From Homalodisca vitripennis (Eukaryota; Arthropoda; Insecta; Hemiptera; Cicadellidae): a stretch of DNA of 64,000 nt. Both the position numbers and the translations under genes were made by a program. Under the pieces are notes generated by a model. The model was not told the origin of the DNA, did not search any database, and was given only the letters and a program-made list of their open reading frames with translations. Positions 1 to 12,162 of this stretch are shown here, piece after piece (position 1 is the stretch's first letter; each line of letters starts with the position of its first letter). Location of the stretch: contig NC_060213.1 in the NCBI RefSeq assembly GCF_021130785.1, positions 118,549,001-118,613,000 on the forward strand, read 5' to 3'.

Positions 1-3000
1 AATTTCGTTAAAAACTCATTATTATCAGCCATTATTTAATAATTGCTGGAAATAGTTTGTGCTATAAAGCGAGCTCCCTGAGTCCAGATTGTTTTAATAA
101 TAAACCTATGATTTGCATTTATAAGAGAACATGTATATTGTGTTCATTTGTACTAAGGGAGAGACCAAATGTGATATTCTAAAGGTACGTTAAATGTAGA
201 GTTTTAAACCTACAGACAGAGATTCATACGTAAAATAAATATCTCGTTTCATGTCGAGTGTTCTGCTTCATTAAATTTAACGAAACAATATCTTCAACAA
301 AAACTTCATCCAATCTTAAAATTAAAATGTATGACCTAATTATTGTTACTAATGTTTAACTAATGGATACGGCTAAATTTATACATTTCAGACCATTTAA
401 TTTCATTCAAAAAGGTGTGAGTCAATGCGGTATAACTTAGACTACGGCAGCTCTGTAGTATGGAGTGTTTGCAACTGACCTTATTTTAAGTTTAACGCTA
501 TACCTGTATATCAGCTAAAACGTAGTAAATTAAGAGTACTTTTTATGATAAAATTATTATGAAATATAAGAGACACATAAGTGATAAACGGTTTTGCTAC
601 GACTCACGGAAAAGAAACAAAAATAATAGTATTAAATGACATTATACTGTTTGGGGCGTAATGGTACAACGCCTTGCGTGACATTTCATTTATTGTAGAG
701 TATAACATTTAGAAATACAATTTTAAATCACTATTTAGATAAGAAATTTTATTTGCCTATAATCTGGCTTTAAATAAAATTTAGCATCCACTTTTATTTT
801 GAAGTATTTAACCCCAGACCAATCGTTCAATGCCTCACTTCCGTCCTAGCACTCGGTTTGGCCATATTTTATTGAAAGAAGTATACTATATCGAAAAAGT
901 GCAATCTAATAATTTTTTTATATACATTTTTGTAAACTACTCTTTCTTCAAAAATCTTCAAGAACAGTATTGTTGATAATTGTTTTCTCCTTAGCGCTCA
1001 ATTACTCTCTTGGATACACAAGTTTTGTTTGTAGCCAACTTCTTATTAACACATAAGTCACAGACTATCCATGCCAACTTCGTTTAGTAACCGTACAATA
1101 ATAAGAGATCCAGACCAGTCGCTCGATTCACTGTTTTCGTCCAAAGCTTTGAACTACCAGGCCACATTATATTGAAATTAAGCTGTGAACTTGGGATTAA
1201 TATATTATGACACTGTGTTAAATGTTGATAGATCGCTTCAGTATTTAAACTTTATCAAGACCAATATACGACAGTTGCTGTATATTGTTTTGTCGTAAGG
1301 CTACGCCTTCGGTCCAAGTTGGGTTAAAGGGTTTACTTAAGTTTTTTATCTAACTTTTAAATGCTTTTTTTCTTTTTAAATACCAACAATGTCCATCACT
1401 CCTTGAGAAAAAGAGACTAGTATGTTTACAAACAAACTGTTTGATTTTCTACCCCTGTGTTAGCTTTAAACTACAGTAACTCATCCAATAATTTTCAGAC
1501 GACGCTGGTAGGTCCAACGATCTATAGCCGATTAATGTTGCTGGTCTCTGTCATGTTCTTCGCTTTTCCCTGCTCGCCCGTATCAACCACACACGATTGA
1601 CCAACCAACCATTTGATTGCTGTGTCGCTATCAAGTTAAACAACATTTTAACCCGTACCGGCGTGTTTACCTGTAATAAGTTATGTCTTATCCTACAAAC
1701 AAGTGGAAATCACTCTATCTACGCTTCGTGTGCATATATCTAAAGCCTTAGAAGATTCAACTCCATTGTGGTTCATCTACTAACAGTGCCATAAGCAGAA
1801 TAACCAGACTAAGCGTGAAGATCTCTGCTGTCACTGATATTTGCTGGCATTTGAAATACTCTAGTCCAGTATAATTATTACTTTGGAAATTGTGTTAAAT
1901 CAACACCAGGACTAGCGATTGTAGCAAACTCTCATGAATTATTCCACCTGTACAATGCGTCGCATCCAACGCAGTCGGAGGTATGGTAATTTCATCCTCG
2001 GCTACCCTCTAGAAATAAAATATAGCGATACATTATACAGGTTAGTTGGTAAAACTGTAATAGTGTATTATTACTTAATGAATGAAATATTAACATAATA
2101 TTTTGTAGCTTATTAATATAATATTAAACTTTAACAGTTGTGGTTCCAAGCATATACATTAGTTCTTGCCATCGTTTAGAAATTATTTTTATAAAGTATT
2201 ACAACGCTTCAATTGTATTGCATATTTTTACAAAAAGTGTAATGAGAACTTTGACATCTTGTAATAACAAAGTTGTTGTAAATAAACTAGGGATTTTTCT
2301 ATGGGGCATAATAAATTAGATATAGAAAAACTATTTTCTTTGTAATTCTTAATGGCCGCATTGTTGCAATCATGTTTATAATGTAAAATAGTTATAAACC
2401 ATGTTTGAATGTGCACGATTTCTTTATTCAAAATATAACTTTTCATTAACAATTTTTTTAATAAATGCGAATGGCGTTCACATTAAATTTAGAAATTTTT
2501 GTATAGGTTTAAATAGTTTCAAGAAAGATATGCGTATATATTAACTCTACGCTATTTAGTTACATCGTGTAAGAGGATGGTTTAAAACTAAATAACAAGT
2601 TAGAGCAAACCCATTTTTTAATATAAAACTGTAATATATTTTATATATTATTTATTTATTTTATTGTATACAATCCTAGCATGAAATTCCCGTCTGATAG
2701 TAGAAAGAAGTACTCCTGAGCATGATAAAGTACAGTTGACGCCAAGTGGAGAACAGTGCATTGCTCTGGATAAGAAGATATGTGACATGCCATTTTCCGA
2801 ATCATAAACTCCTTCACCTTTTCGATTTTAGATTATGTCTTGCAATATTTTACATAAAATAAGCAAATAAATTCAGACCGATAGTCAAGCCAGAATTGTT
2901 TAAGGTGCCAAAAACATTTTTCAATATAATATATTTGATCATATAAAATTCAACCAATATGCAATATAATTAATCAGTAATAATATTAGTAATAATGCTG

Positions 3001-3120
3001 TTACTGACTTGGACTCTGGAGTCATATTTGTGTGAAAGGAGACATAGAAAGGTCGACGACGGACAATTTTAAAATAAACTCTTTACATGGTTTCGGCATC
3101 AGAGGCTATATCCATTCATT
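1..3120. other. AT-rich stretch with no recognised gene
   Basis: Three kilobases of AT-rich DNA with stop codons in all frames. The longest open frame (2228-2452, minus, 74 codons) has biased low-complexity composition and resembles nothing I know. I see no repeats, RNA genes or transposon ends here. A short internal exon of a host gene cannot be excluded by eye. Confidence 0.6.
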
Positions 3121-3151
3121 AGGGTAGCGCAGAGAAACGGGAAATTTTGAA
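3121..3151 (+). repeat. Left TIR of the mariner-like element
   Basis: 31 bp beginning AGGGTAGCGCAG. It matches the reverse complement of 4443-4473 at 30 of 31 positions. Confidence 0.9.
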
Positions 3152-3190
3152 ATAATCATAATATACCAATGAATTGTACAAATTAAATTT

Positions 3191-4395
3191 TTAATGCTTA
3201 AAATGTGTTAGGCAAGAGTGGCAATTACATGAAAAATGTTGGAAATAACAATAAGGTTCAAGTAACTTTTTAAAATTAACACAAGTTAAGTGCTGTCCAT
3301 TGCGCCTAACACATTCATTCAATCGATTTCGAAAACTTATCATTATGCGACGCAATGTGTTCTCTGGGATGTTGGCGACGTATTCTTCAATCTGAGTTTT
3401 GATCTCAAGAAGATTTCTTGGCCTTGTCTGGTACACGACGTTCTTTAGATGTCCCCATAGAATGAAGTCGCATACTGAGAGGTCTGGAGACCGTGGAGGC
3501 CAAGTGACGTTAGCGTTCCTGGAAATTATGCGCTCCCCAAACAAACGCCTCAGTGCTGCCATTGACAGATTGTCAGTGTGAGAGGTGGCTCCATCCTGTT
3601 GAAACCAGGTTTGATGAATGTAAATATCTAGAAAAGCATGAAGCCGTGGAGCAAATAATGTCTCAATCATACGAATGTAACGTTCAGATGTGACAGCTAC
3701 AGTGGAACCATTACCATCCTCAAAGAAGTAAGGTCCAATTACCACTCGACAAGACACTGCACACCATACAGTAACTTTAAGGCTGTGTAACGGACGTTGA
3801 TGAAGTTCACCGGGATTTCTGCGAGCCCAGTAACGCATGTTCTGCTTATTGACATGCCCATTTAAATGAAAGTGGGCCTCATCAGACATCCAAATATTTT
3901 CAAGGAAATTTGCGTCCTCATTGATTTTAGTCAGTAGCTGTTCACAAAATTGTAAGCGTAATTCACCGTCATTTGGTTTTACAGTTTAAACAATCTAAAG
4001 CTTGTAATGATGAAACTGCAGGCCGTTATATTCTTTGCACACTCCGACGCTCAAGTCGCAGTTACGAGGCGATTTTTCGTACAGAACAACGCGGACTCCT
4101 TTCCACTGTGACTCGCACTGCATCAAACTTTTTCTGGGGTTCGAACTGTCACTATAGGCCCAGGAGGGTTTTTCTTGAAAGCAGAACCAGTCTCTTCAAA
4201 ATTCCGAACCCAAGATGATATGGCATGTGAAGAAGGAACTCGACCGCGGGGAGGAATATCATAATGGCCTCGGAAAACTCGTTGTGCAGCTATTAAACTG
4301 TCGCCATTATAGTAATACGCTCTCACGGCAACAGGACGCTCCGCACTACTCCACTGATCCATCTCAACTAAAGGACCGTTACTACTTGGCGTCAT
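3191..4395 (-). pseudogene. Broken mariner-like transposase (DUF4817 + DDE)
   Basis: Transposase that would bind the element's TIRs and catalyse cut-and-paste transposition in the nucleus. The 5' part (4395-4123) encodes 90 residues with the DUF4817 pattern: an acidic start, AYYYNGDSLIAAQRVFR, then a helix-turn-helix ending in SSWVRNFEETGS. The 3' part (3889-3191, readable from further upstream near 3960) carries the catalytic acids: SDEAHFHLNG for the first Asp, WFQQDGATSHT for the second, and SPDLSVCDFILWG for the third. Between about 4130 and 3960 the frame shifts at least twice and the linker is garbled. Family members are normally one continuous protein of roughly 350-400 residues. It fills nearly the whole space between the TIRs. 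It is a pseudogene whose three catalytic positions are individually preserved. Confidence 0.88.
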
Positions 4396-4442
4396 GACCC
4401 GTCACCCACTCCTACGAGACTTACAGGTGTACCAACAACAAA

Positions 4443-4473
4443 TTCAAAATTTCCCGTTTCTCTGCGCCACCCT
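4443..4473 (-). repeat. Right TIR of the mariner-like element
   Basis: 31 bp ending GCGCCACCCT, the inverted partner of 3121-3151. It lies about 50 bp upstream of the transposase start codon, so the minus-strand promoter must be in or near it. Confidence 0.9.
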
Positions 4474-4774
4474 GTATTATGCACTATAGGTAAATATACA
4501 CACTATATTACATGTAGTTTTATAGTACCTCACACCCACATACATCATTGGACTATTTTCTCACATTCCCGGTGATCTCAGTAAAAGGTGTCGACAAAGA
4601 GGATACATGAATAGATACGTATACTGGAGGTTTTATTTGAATTGTATTGTAAACTAAGAAATAAATCAAAAGCTTCTTATATAACTTTTAAATTAAGACT
4701 TTCTTTTGTATCATTTCCAAAAAGTTCACAACGTCAGATAAGTATCTTTAAATAACTAAATATTTGTTTATATT
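4474..4774. other. Spacer between two transposons
   Basis: Three hundred bases of AT-rich DNA separating the mariner-like element from the R1-like insertion. Nothing recognised. Confidence 0.6.
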
Positions 4775-6296
4775 ACTGCTTGTTATATAAGCGTTGGTCA
4801 CCCTTGACGTAAAGAACGCGTTTAACTCTGCTCGGTGGGAGGACATGCTGGAGGCGTTGCAGCGGGACTTCAGCGTGCACGACTATCTCCTGGTCGTTGT
4901 GCAGGACTACCTGAAGAATCTTCGGCTGTTATATGAAACCAAAGACGGAATGAGAACGAAAGAGGTAACTGTCGGTGCGACTCAAGGGTCTATTTTTGGC
5001 ACAGACCTATGGAATGTTTCAAACGATGGTTTGCTTCGCCTCGAGATGCCACACGACGTCTTCCTCGTGGGTTATGCTGATGAAGTAGCTGCAGTCATCA
5101 CGGCGAGGACTCCGGACTTTGCACAGTTACGCCTTAATCAGGTAATGATTCGGGTCAATGCCTGGATGACGAGCCACGGACTTGAGCTGGCGGTGCCAAG
5201 ACCGAAATCGTTAAGCTAACTCGACGGAGAATCCCCACTCTGATCTCTATGAATATGGGGGGTGTCGAGATTCAGACAAGGACTGCGGCGAAGTACCTGG
5301 GTGTGTTACTCGACTGCCGTCTTCGGTATTGGGAGGAAATTCAGGCGGTGTGTGACAAATCCTTTAAGGTGGTTATTTCTCTCGGCAGGCTGATGGCTAA
5401 CGTAGGAAGCCCTAGGTCAAGTAAGAGACGCCTCCTCATGTCTACTGTAAACTCAACCCTTCTGTATGGCGCAGAGGTTTGGGCGGGTGTCATGAGGATA
5501 AGGCGATACAGTCAAAGGCTGTTATCGGTACAGAGAGGAGCGGCACTTAGGGTAGCCTGCGCCTATCACACCGTTTCCGGTTTGGCCGTGGTGGTCGTGG
5601 TTGGGGTGATTCCTATTGATCTGCTGGCCATCGAGAGACAGACCGTCTTTCGGGAGGCTGCCAAGCGGGGTAGAGAGGATGCCTTGGCTGCTGACAGGGT
5701 GGACACTCTGCAGGTTTGGCAGCGGAGGTGGACGGAAGGATCGCTGAAACTTCCGTCTCATTCGAGAGCTTCAACCCTGGGTAGATCGGGGCCACGGGGA
5801 GATATATTTCTACCTGTGTCAGTTCCTGACGTTAACTTTAGGAAGTACCTCTACAGGATGGGAAAAGTCAGGTCGCCTCGGTGTGCGTACTGCACGGAGG
5901 AAGATGATGATGTTCATCACACCTTCTTCGCTTGCGGGCGCTTCACCGAGGACAAGCGAATGCTCGCCACCACAGTTGGCGATGTTTCGGCAGACACCAC
6001 TGTGGAGCTCATGCTGCAGAGTGAGGACGCATGGAATGCAGTCACGACTCATGTACATGCGATCCTTTATCAGAAGCGTGAAAACGGATGCCTTACTGAC
6101 CCCTATCTTCCGAAACAAGTAGTTTTGTCCTGGATTGGACATAAGACACACGAACCAGGCAAGATGTCATCCGAAAGGGTTCCGGCCTGGGCCCTCCGTA
6201 AGCCGTAGAGGGTTTAGTGGGTAGTCCGCAAGGGAATCCCACACTCCATGCGCAAATTCATTCCCCCTACGTTAAAAATAACTGCTTGTTATATAA
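4775..6296 (+). mobile_element. 5'-truncated R1-like non-LTR retrotransposon with TSD
   Basis: The 16-bp sequence ACTGCTTGTTATATAA occurs at 4775-4790 and again at 6281-6296. It exactly brackets a 1490-bp insert (4791-6280) that starts in the middle of a reverse transcriptase and ends soon after the ORF stop. This is the signature of target-primed reverse transcription with 5' truncation. The protein has R1-clade features (LDVKNAFNSA, YLGVLLD, a CCHC-type zinc knuckle near the C terminus). The 3' end has no long poly(A), only GTTAAAAATA. GC content is clearly higher than the AT-rich flanks, as expected for a recent arrival. Confidence 0.9.
4794..6208 (+). pseudogene. R1-like reverse transcriptase, C-terminal part, frameshifted
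   Basis: C-terminal part of the ORF2 polyprotein of an R1-like retrotransposon; the intact protein nicks target DNA and reverse-transcribes the element RNA. The first segment (4794-5219) starts inside the RT domain. It shows box A (LDVKNAFNSARW), a degenerate box B (TQGSIFGTDLWN) and box C as YADEVAAVI, where the catalytic YADD has become YADE. A one-base shift near 5205 moves the frame to the second segment (5249-6208). That segment carries the thumb (YLGVLLDCRLRYWEEI), a long linker, and a zinc-binding RVT motif (CAYCTEEDDDVHHTFFACGRF). It ends at TAG 6206-6208. The endonuclease and fingers are missing. The frameshift, the lost catalytic Asp and the truncation make it inactive. Confidence 0.9.
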
Positions 6297-7438
6297 TTGT
6301 ATTTCGATAAAGAAATTTTTGTATTATACCTACGTTGGTACGGTTAATGTACCTACACTATTTATGCTTTGAAAGCCTGAGAAGGAATAAATCAATAATA
6401 ATGCAGGCTGACGAAGTTAGTCCCGGTTTTTTTTTAACCACTTTGTAATTGTTTAAATACACATTGCTCCTATAGTGACTTAAGAAAAAATCCAACAGTG
6501 GTCTCTGACAATCAGTCCTTTACACACTTGATGTAAACATTTAAAAGTTACAAAATCCGTCACAACCCGTTATTGTGTATTGTTTTGTTTATGATATCGA
6601 ATCATTTCGGGGAAATACTATTTTCTTCAATTTTTCTGTGGTAGATGTATAACATAAACTGTTCAGTAAATTTAAGAAAACAATATTGGTTTTTTTCTAC
6701 TACCATATTTTCTCAACAAGATAATTAATATTCTGAGTTTGCTAATAACATTACCGGCTCCACAGTAAGTAGGAAAAGAATATTTTTAAAATAAATAAAT
6801 AAAATTGTAAAATGTATTGATATGCTTTATTGTTACCAGCGAACAGAAAATAAATGTCAGTGTTTTTATACGGAATAAGTGAAACTGAATGTGAGAACCA
6901 AACCCAGTCCCGGCAGCTGTTAGCCAGTTTGTCAAGTGGAGGTAACTCTGTACAGTCCTTATTTGTATAATCCGCTTTCCTCCCAATAAGCTCTAATCGT
7001 TCTGTGAAATCGGTAGAAAATTGCCCAAATAAAACTTGCTCTCGTTGTCTTATAATTGAATACCAGAGGAAAAGTAATTGCTATAAATATCTGTAAAATG
7101 TTTACATAATAATTGGCATTATTATTACCAAAAAGAAACTCCCAGTGCGCCGAGCTCTTGAAAGACAACAATCAAATGTAACGTAAATATACTTTTTATT
7201 TGTTTTAACAATATGTGTCGTTTAAGAAATTTTTCGCTAGTGTTGTACTTCGGACATAACATTTAATTCTGCAGATTTTGCACACGTGTAGATCCAAGCT
7301 GCGGAATTGAGTTTACTTGCGTCTGCAAAACCACGCAGAAGAATTAAATCTGGAGACTCAATTTTGTAAGTATCGTAAAAAATGTATGATCTTCTAAAAA
7401 TTTAATAACAAATATAACCTTGGATTGCTGTTGTATAA
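6297..7438. other. AT-rich interval without a recognised gene
   Basis: Short open frames on the minus strand (6786-6986, 6959-7171) have no recognisable motifs. Nothing else seen apart from short A/T runs. Confidence 0.55.
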
Positions 7439-7489
7439 ATGTGCGGGTTTTACATATACAAGTGGGTATTCAACCATTATACGTATATG

Positions 7490-7512
7490 TACATACATAC
7501 ATACATACACGT
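7490..7512. repeat. Short CATA microsatellite
   Basis: About five ACAT units (tacatacatacatacatac) just upstream of the minisatellite. Confidence 0.8.
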
Positions 7513-7639
7513 ATGCATGTCTATTGCAGGCATGGCCGGAGACCATGAGATAATCAAGTGTCTACTTCAGATTGAGGGGTTAGTACATTGTTCACGCTCA
7601 CTGGCAACAGAACCCATCAAAATATTCTCTCCCCACCCT

Positions 7640-8150
7640 ATCCTCATCAACATTCTCTCCCCCAGCTCAACACACCAGAACCCATCCAGTTATTCTCTCC
7701 CGATTCTTCTTAAACCAGAACCCACCCAGCTATTCTCTCTTACAAAATCATCACACCAGAACCCACCCAGCTATTCTTACCACACATTCCTTACACAAGA
7801 CCCCACCCAACTATTCTTGCCACACATTCCTCACACAAGACCCCACCCAACTATTCTTGCCACATATTCCTCACACAAGATCCCCCCAGCTATTCTTGCC
7901 ACATATTCCTCACACAAGATCCCCCCAGCTATTCTTGCCACATATTCCTCACACAAGACCCCACCCAGCTATTCTTACCACACATTCTCACACAAGACCC
8001 CACCCAACTATTCTTGCCACATATTCCTCACACAAGACCCCACCCAGCTATTCTTACCACACATTTCTTACACAAGACCCCACACAGCTATTCTTGCCAC
8101 ACATTCTTCACACAAGACCCCACCCAGCTATTCTTTCCCTACAATCTCCA
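7640..8150 (+). repeat. Minisatellite, 39-40-bp unit, about 12 copies
   Basis: The word ACACAAGA recurs at 7793, 7833, 7873, 7912, 7951, 7990, 8030, 8070 and 8110, giving a period of 39-40 bp. Each unit reads roughly as ACACAAGACCCCACCCA followed by CTATTCTTGCCACATATTCC. More diverged units (CACACCAGAACCCACCCAG) extend upstream to about 7640. The G-poor, C-rich plus strand is open for 246 codons (7439-8179), giving an S/T/P/H-rich repetitive peptide. Changes between 39- and 40-bp units shift the frame, so the peptide register is not conserved and coding is unlikely. Confidence 0.9.
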
Positions 8151-8179
8151 TAGCCCTCTTCTCTCTCTTGATATACTAA

Positions 8180-11067
8180 ACATATTTTATAATGTGATTT
8201 TCTCACAATAAACATTTTAAAACTGCACATAATATTAGAAAATCTGTAAAAGAGCATCTAGACGAAATCAGGTTCGTGTTCGAATACGAGTGTAAAGGTG
8301 AAAATTATTTCTGTATGTGAGACAGAGATTGCAAAGGTGGGTATTTCTCGGGATGTTACTTTCTAGATCAGTTTAGTCTAATTTAGTAGACGTTTTTATA
8401 TACGCGACAGTTATTTAAAAATGTTGTATATATTCTTATTTAAAGGTGCTGTATGTACGTAATTTTCAATTGCTCTAAAATTTGTTTACGGAAAATTTGT
8501 CTAAGATAAGGTCAGACATATCCCGTAGATGGACAATTACTTTAAATTATAGACTCCTCAGATATGAAAAAGTTTCATGAATAATATCAGGTCCATAACT
8601 CAATTCGTTCTCTAGTGCTCTTATAAGCTAAACGCTTCGATAAAACTCAGCCTAATCACGTAATGGATATGCATACTCATAAAATTCAAAATTGCATGCA
8701 TAATTGAAATTCTATTCATTAAATCTTGTTCAAGGTGTAAGCGGGCACTTAGGCTACTCAATCACTTAGTTCCAAAAAGTTACCAGCACCATCAGCAAAC
8801 TTAATATTGCTAGTAGTGCTAATGTAGGAAACGAAAGTACATGAACAATATAAAAAAAAGCTTAATCCTTATCTAGATATCCTGCGTAATGTTTGACTTT
8901 TTAACACTCAGCAATACTCAACATACACATACACCCAGAAGAAACATTTTGTCAGCCCAATGTAGGTTTCGCTTACGGTTAGCCACCAAGGACTTGTACT
9001 TTTTTGGTAATGATATAGATACTGAAACCGAGCACACTTTTTCCCTACAAGGGACCGGATTATTATTTATCCGTATATTGGTTGTAGAATATTACATGGT
9101 ATATTTTAATAGAATGCTACTAAATTAATTCTGTTAATGTTTAAATGCTTTAGAAAAATTACTTAACAAAAAAGGTAACCAATAGTAGTTGCTTTGTTAT
9201 CCTAATTAAATTTGATATATGACCAGGAAACCCAATAATCGCTGCCAGATATGTCATTGAATTGTTTTGTGGCAAATCAGCACTTCGTCAGCAGAAGTGA
9301 TGGTTTTGAAATGTCCGTATAATTAATTGTGCGTCCAGGAAGATGTATAAATAATTTAATTTTAATAAAAAACAATTATTTTTTTCAAAAAAATACAAAA
9401 AACACTTTTTAATTCGAGATTTTATTTCTTAATGTTTGCTCTCTTTAAAACGATTTAATGAAATTTCTTTATTTTATTGTGTACAATTTTACCAAATAAA
9501 TTCCTCATTATGTACAAGCTGTTATCACCATTTTATCTGGGTTTTACTATATCCGGATCAGTTCTAGTCCAAGTTAATCTGGAGAAATGAAGTTGTGCGG
9601 TACTTAAGTAACATAAAAAAACGAGTATTGAAAAACCAGCAAACACGAAAGTACTAAGCAAGCTGTAATAACGAGGATTAAGACAATATTAAATTTTGTT
9701 TCTTACAATATCTATAGTTTGTTGTATTCAGCTATCCCATGCAAAACCTGCTAGTCATAACTTAGAGATAGTGATGACAGACGAACCACGCCCAACCCCT
9801 CTGGAGTAACAGCGGAACACCAGGTGTGTAAGCAGACCAGTGACACTGGAGTGGTGTGGCGACAGGATGATCAATGTTATAGTCATCCACATTATCATCA
9901 AACGGGTATGAGCTTTTAGAAGAACAATTTAACAGACATTAAACGAATTATATATAAATACAGCATTATATCATAAACTATTATCTAAAAGAAATATTTA
10001 TTCTAATCGGTTCCTTATATAATTCACAAGCTAATATTTTAACATACAGTTAATGAGCTGAGTATGGTTAATTTTTTTGATGATAACATGCAGATGCTCT
10101 TAGGCAACTGCGTTCGTTGCAAATACAAATTGAGTTCAGATAGAATATATTTTGTTTTAAAAAACTATTGTACTCTGTTTACATTAGTTTTCCAGAATCT
10201 TACCCATTGCGGATGATAATTATAGTAGATAGCACAGCATATAGAACATTCTTCGGTTTTGTTAGAAGAATTATATCTTTCTATGATTCTGGACCTTAAT
10301 TGTTTCGGAGAGAAAAGTTTGTAAATGGAATTACTTATCTTTTTCCTAAGCCCAGTCTTTCGGATAAGATATCGTAACTGCCAATTCTTCAAAAGAGTAG
10401 TTACATGTTCATGACTGGGAGTTTTACTGGGAAGTGTACACTGTTGTGTCACGTAGTGACTATCAAGAGACTGGAAATAGCCAAACCAAGCAATCGTTCA
10501 AATGCGAGTATTTTGTTACAAATCTGCATTTAATTTTCTTATTATTAACCTGAAATATGTTTCATAGCTTAAAGAAGAGACTGAATCTGTTATTATCACA
10601 ATAAGAAGTAGAATGTTATTTTCGTTTTGTAATTGATATATCGACGATATTGGACAAGAAGGCAAACACTACTATGGTGCCAGAAATAACTTACTCTTAT
10701 TATATTATTATCATTAGTGTTGTACTGTGAATTATTACACGCAGTTATCAGGGTGGACTCTGACCTACATACAGGTACATGATTCAAGTGACCCCCATTT
10801 TAACGCGTATGTTAGCCATTGAACATTATTAACTGTGCTTAAAGCTGGGCTTAATAAATATAACTGTGACTAATTCAATCAAACAAACGTCTCGATGTGG
10901 GAGCATAGTGAAGTTAAATTATTGGTCCACGTCGTGAGTGACATTAGCAATACTAATATTTCGTATTATATAAAAAGTATTAACTAAGGTAATTTCTTAA
11001 ACTACAGTTTATTCTCAAAGGAATGATAAATATTGGAAATTATTATTTCATTATTAAATACCTGTAG
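8180..11067. other. AT-rich interval without a recognised gene
   Basis: Nearly 2.9 kb of AT-rich DNA. The most protein-like frame is 10165-10452 (minus, 95 codons), with a basic stretch around KTGLRKKISNSIYKLF; I do not recognise it and it has no homologous context here. The rest is short frames and A/T runs. Confidence 0.5.
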
Positions 11068-11910
11068 CACAAGAGCGAGCTCCACCACACCTTAACCCAC
11101 TGTCAGTGCCCCGGCTTACACCTCATTTGTCACCTGTCACAGGAGAGCGAGCTCAGCCACACCCTGACCCACCGTCAGTACCTCGGCTTACACCTCATTT
11201 GCCACCTGTCACATGAGAGCGAGCTCAGCCACACCCTGACCCACTATCAGTGCCGCGGCTTACACGTCATTTGTCACCTGTCACATGAGAGCGAGCTCAG
11301 CCACACCCTGACCCACTGTCAGTGCCGCGGCTTACACATCATTTGTCACCTGTCACATGAGAGCGAGCTCAGCCACAACCTGACCCACTGTCAGTGCCGC
11401 GGCTTACACATCATTTGTCACCTGTCACATGAGAGCGAGCTCAGCCACACCCTGACCCACTGGCAGTGCCCCGGCTTACACATCATTTGTCACCTGTCAC
11501 ATGAGAGCGAGCTCAGCCACAACCTGACCCACTGTCACTGCCTCGGCTTACACCTCATTTGTCACCTGTCACATGAGAGCGAGCTCAGCCACACCCTGAC
11601 CCACTGTCAGTGCCCCGGCTTACACCTCATTTGTCAAATGTCTCATGAGAGCGAGCTCAGCCACACCCTGACCCACTGTCAGTGCTCCGGCTTACACATC
11701 ATTTGTCAACTGTCACATGAGAGCGAGCTCAGTCACACCCTGACCCACTGTCAGTGCCGCGGCTTACACCTCATTTGTCACCTGTCACATGAGACCGAGC
11801 TCCGCCAGACAATAACCCACTCTCAGTGCCCCGGCTTACACCTCATTTGTCACCTGTCACCAGGCAATACATCATTTGTCTGCGGCTGTGGGGAATATTT
11901 ATTCTGTTAA
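11068..11910 (+). repeat. 72-bp tandem array, 11 units, open reading frame throughout
   Basis: Eleven consecutive units from 11071 to about 11862, each exactly 72 bp. The word GAGCGAGCTC, or its variant, recurs every 72 bases from 11073. Because 72 is a multiple of three, one frame is open from the base after TAG 11065-11067 to TAA 11908-11910 (281 codons including the stop). It gives a 24-residue repeat of the type SHESELSHTLTHCQC followed by PGLHLICHL. The only internal ATG in this frame near a unit boundary is at 11638. Differences between units are mostly amino-acid-changing (for example Pro/Arg/Leu at one codon, Leu/Ile/Val at another, Thr/Asn at a third, and Cys to Tyr or Trp). This argues against purifying selection on a protein. 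The array is much GC-richer than its surroundings. The best reading is a minisatellite; an exon of a repeat protein is the alternative. Confidence 0.9.
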
Positions 11911-12090
11911 ACACTATCATATGTTCTTGATTATAAGCATGAAACTATTAATCCATTAGTTATATTTATATAACCTACATGCATTCACGTTCATAAAGAT
12001 GGAAATAAACTTGTGTTTTGCAAAAGTGAAGTTGAAAGACACAAATCACTTATAGTATATATATATATATGTGTGTATATGTATATACAT

Positions 12091-12162
<72 letters not shown>

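Larger units (their letters stand above)
3121..4473 (-). mobile_element. Mariner-like DNA transposon with 31-bp TIRs
   Basis: The element is bounded by near-perfect inverted repeats. The left end reads AGGGTAGCGCAGAGAAACGG and continues to 3151. The right end (4443-4473) is its reverse complement with one mismatch (GGTAGCG against GGTGGCG). The 1.35-kb interior carries a minus-strand transposase in pieces: a DUF4817-type N-terminal helix-turn-helix segment and a DDE catalytic segment. Length, TIRs and protein fit the IS630/Tc1/mariner superfamily. The flanks do not show a clean TA duplication, so the outermost base is uncertain. The frame is broken in the middle, so this copy is dead but could be moved in trans because both TIRs survive. 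Confidence 0.9.

Noticed and set aside
7439..8179. 246-codon open frame with S/T/P/H-rich repeats
   Set aside because: It is the translation of a 39-40-bp minisatellite. Unit length changes shift the register, and only the lack of G makes it open.
10165..10452. 95-codon minus-strand frame as a host gene
   Set aside because: Somewhat protein-like but no known motif, no conserved context and no splice or promoter support.
11068..11910. CRISPR-like array
   Set aside because: The repeats are directly adjacent with no unique spacers, and the sequence is eukaryotic.
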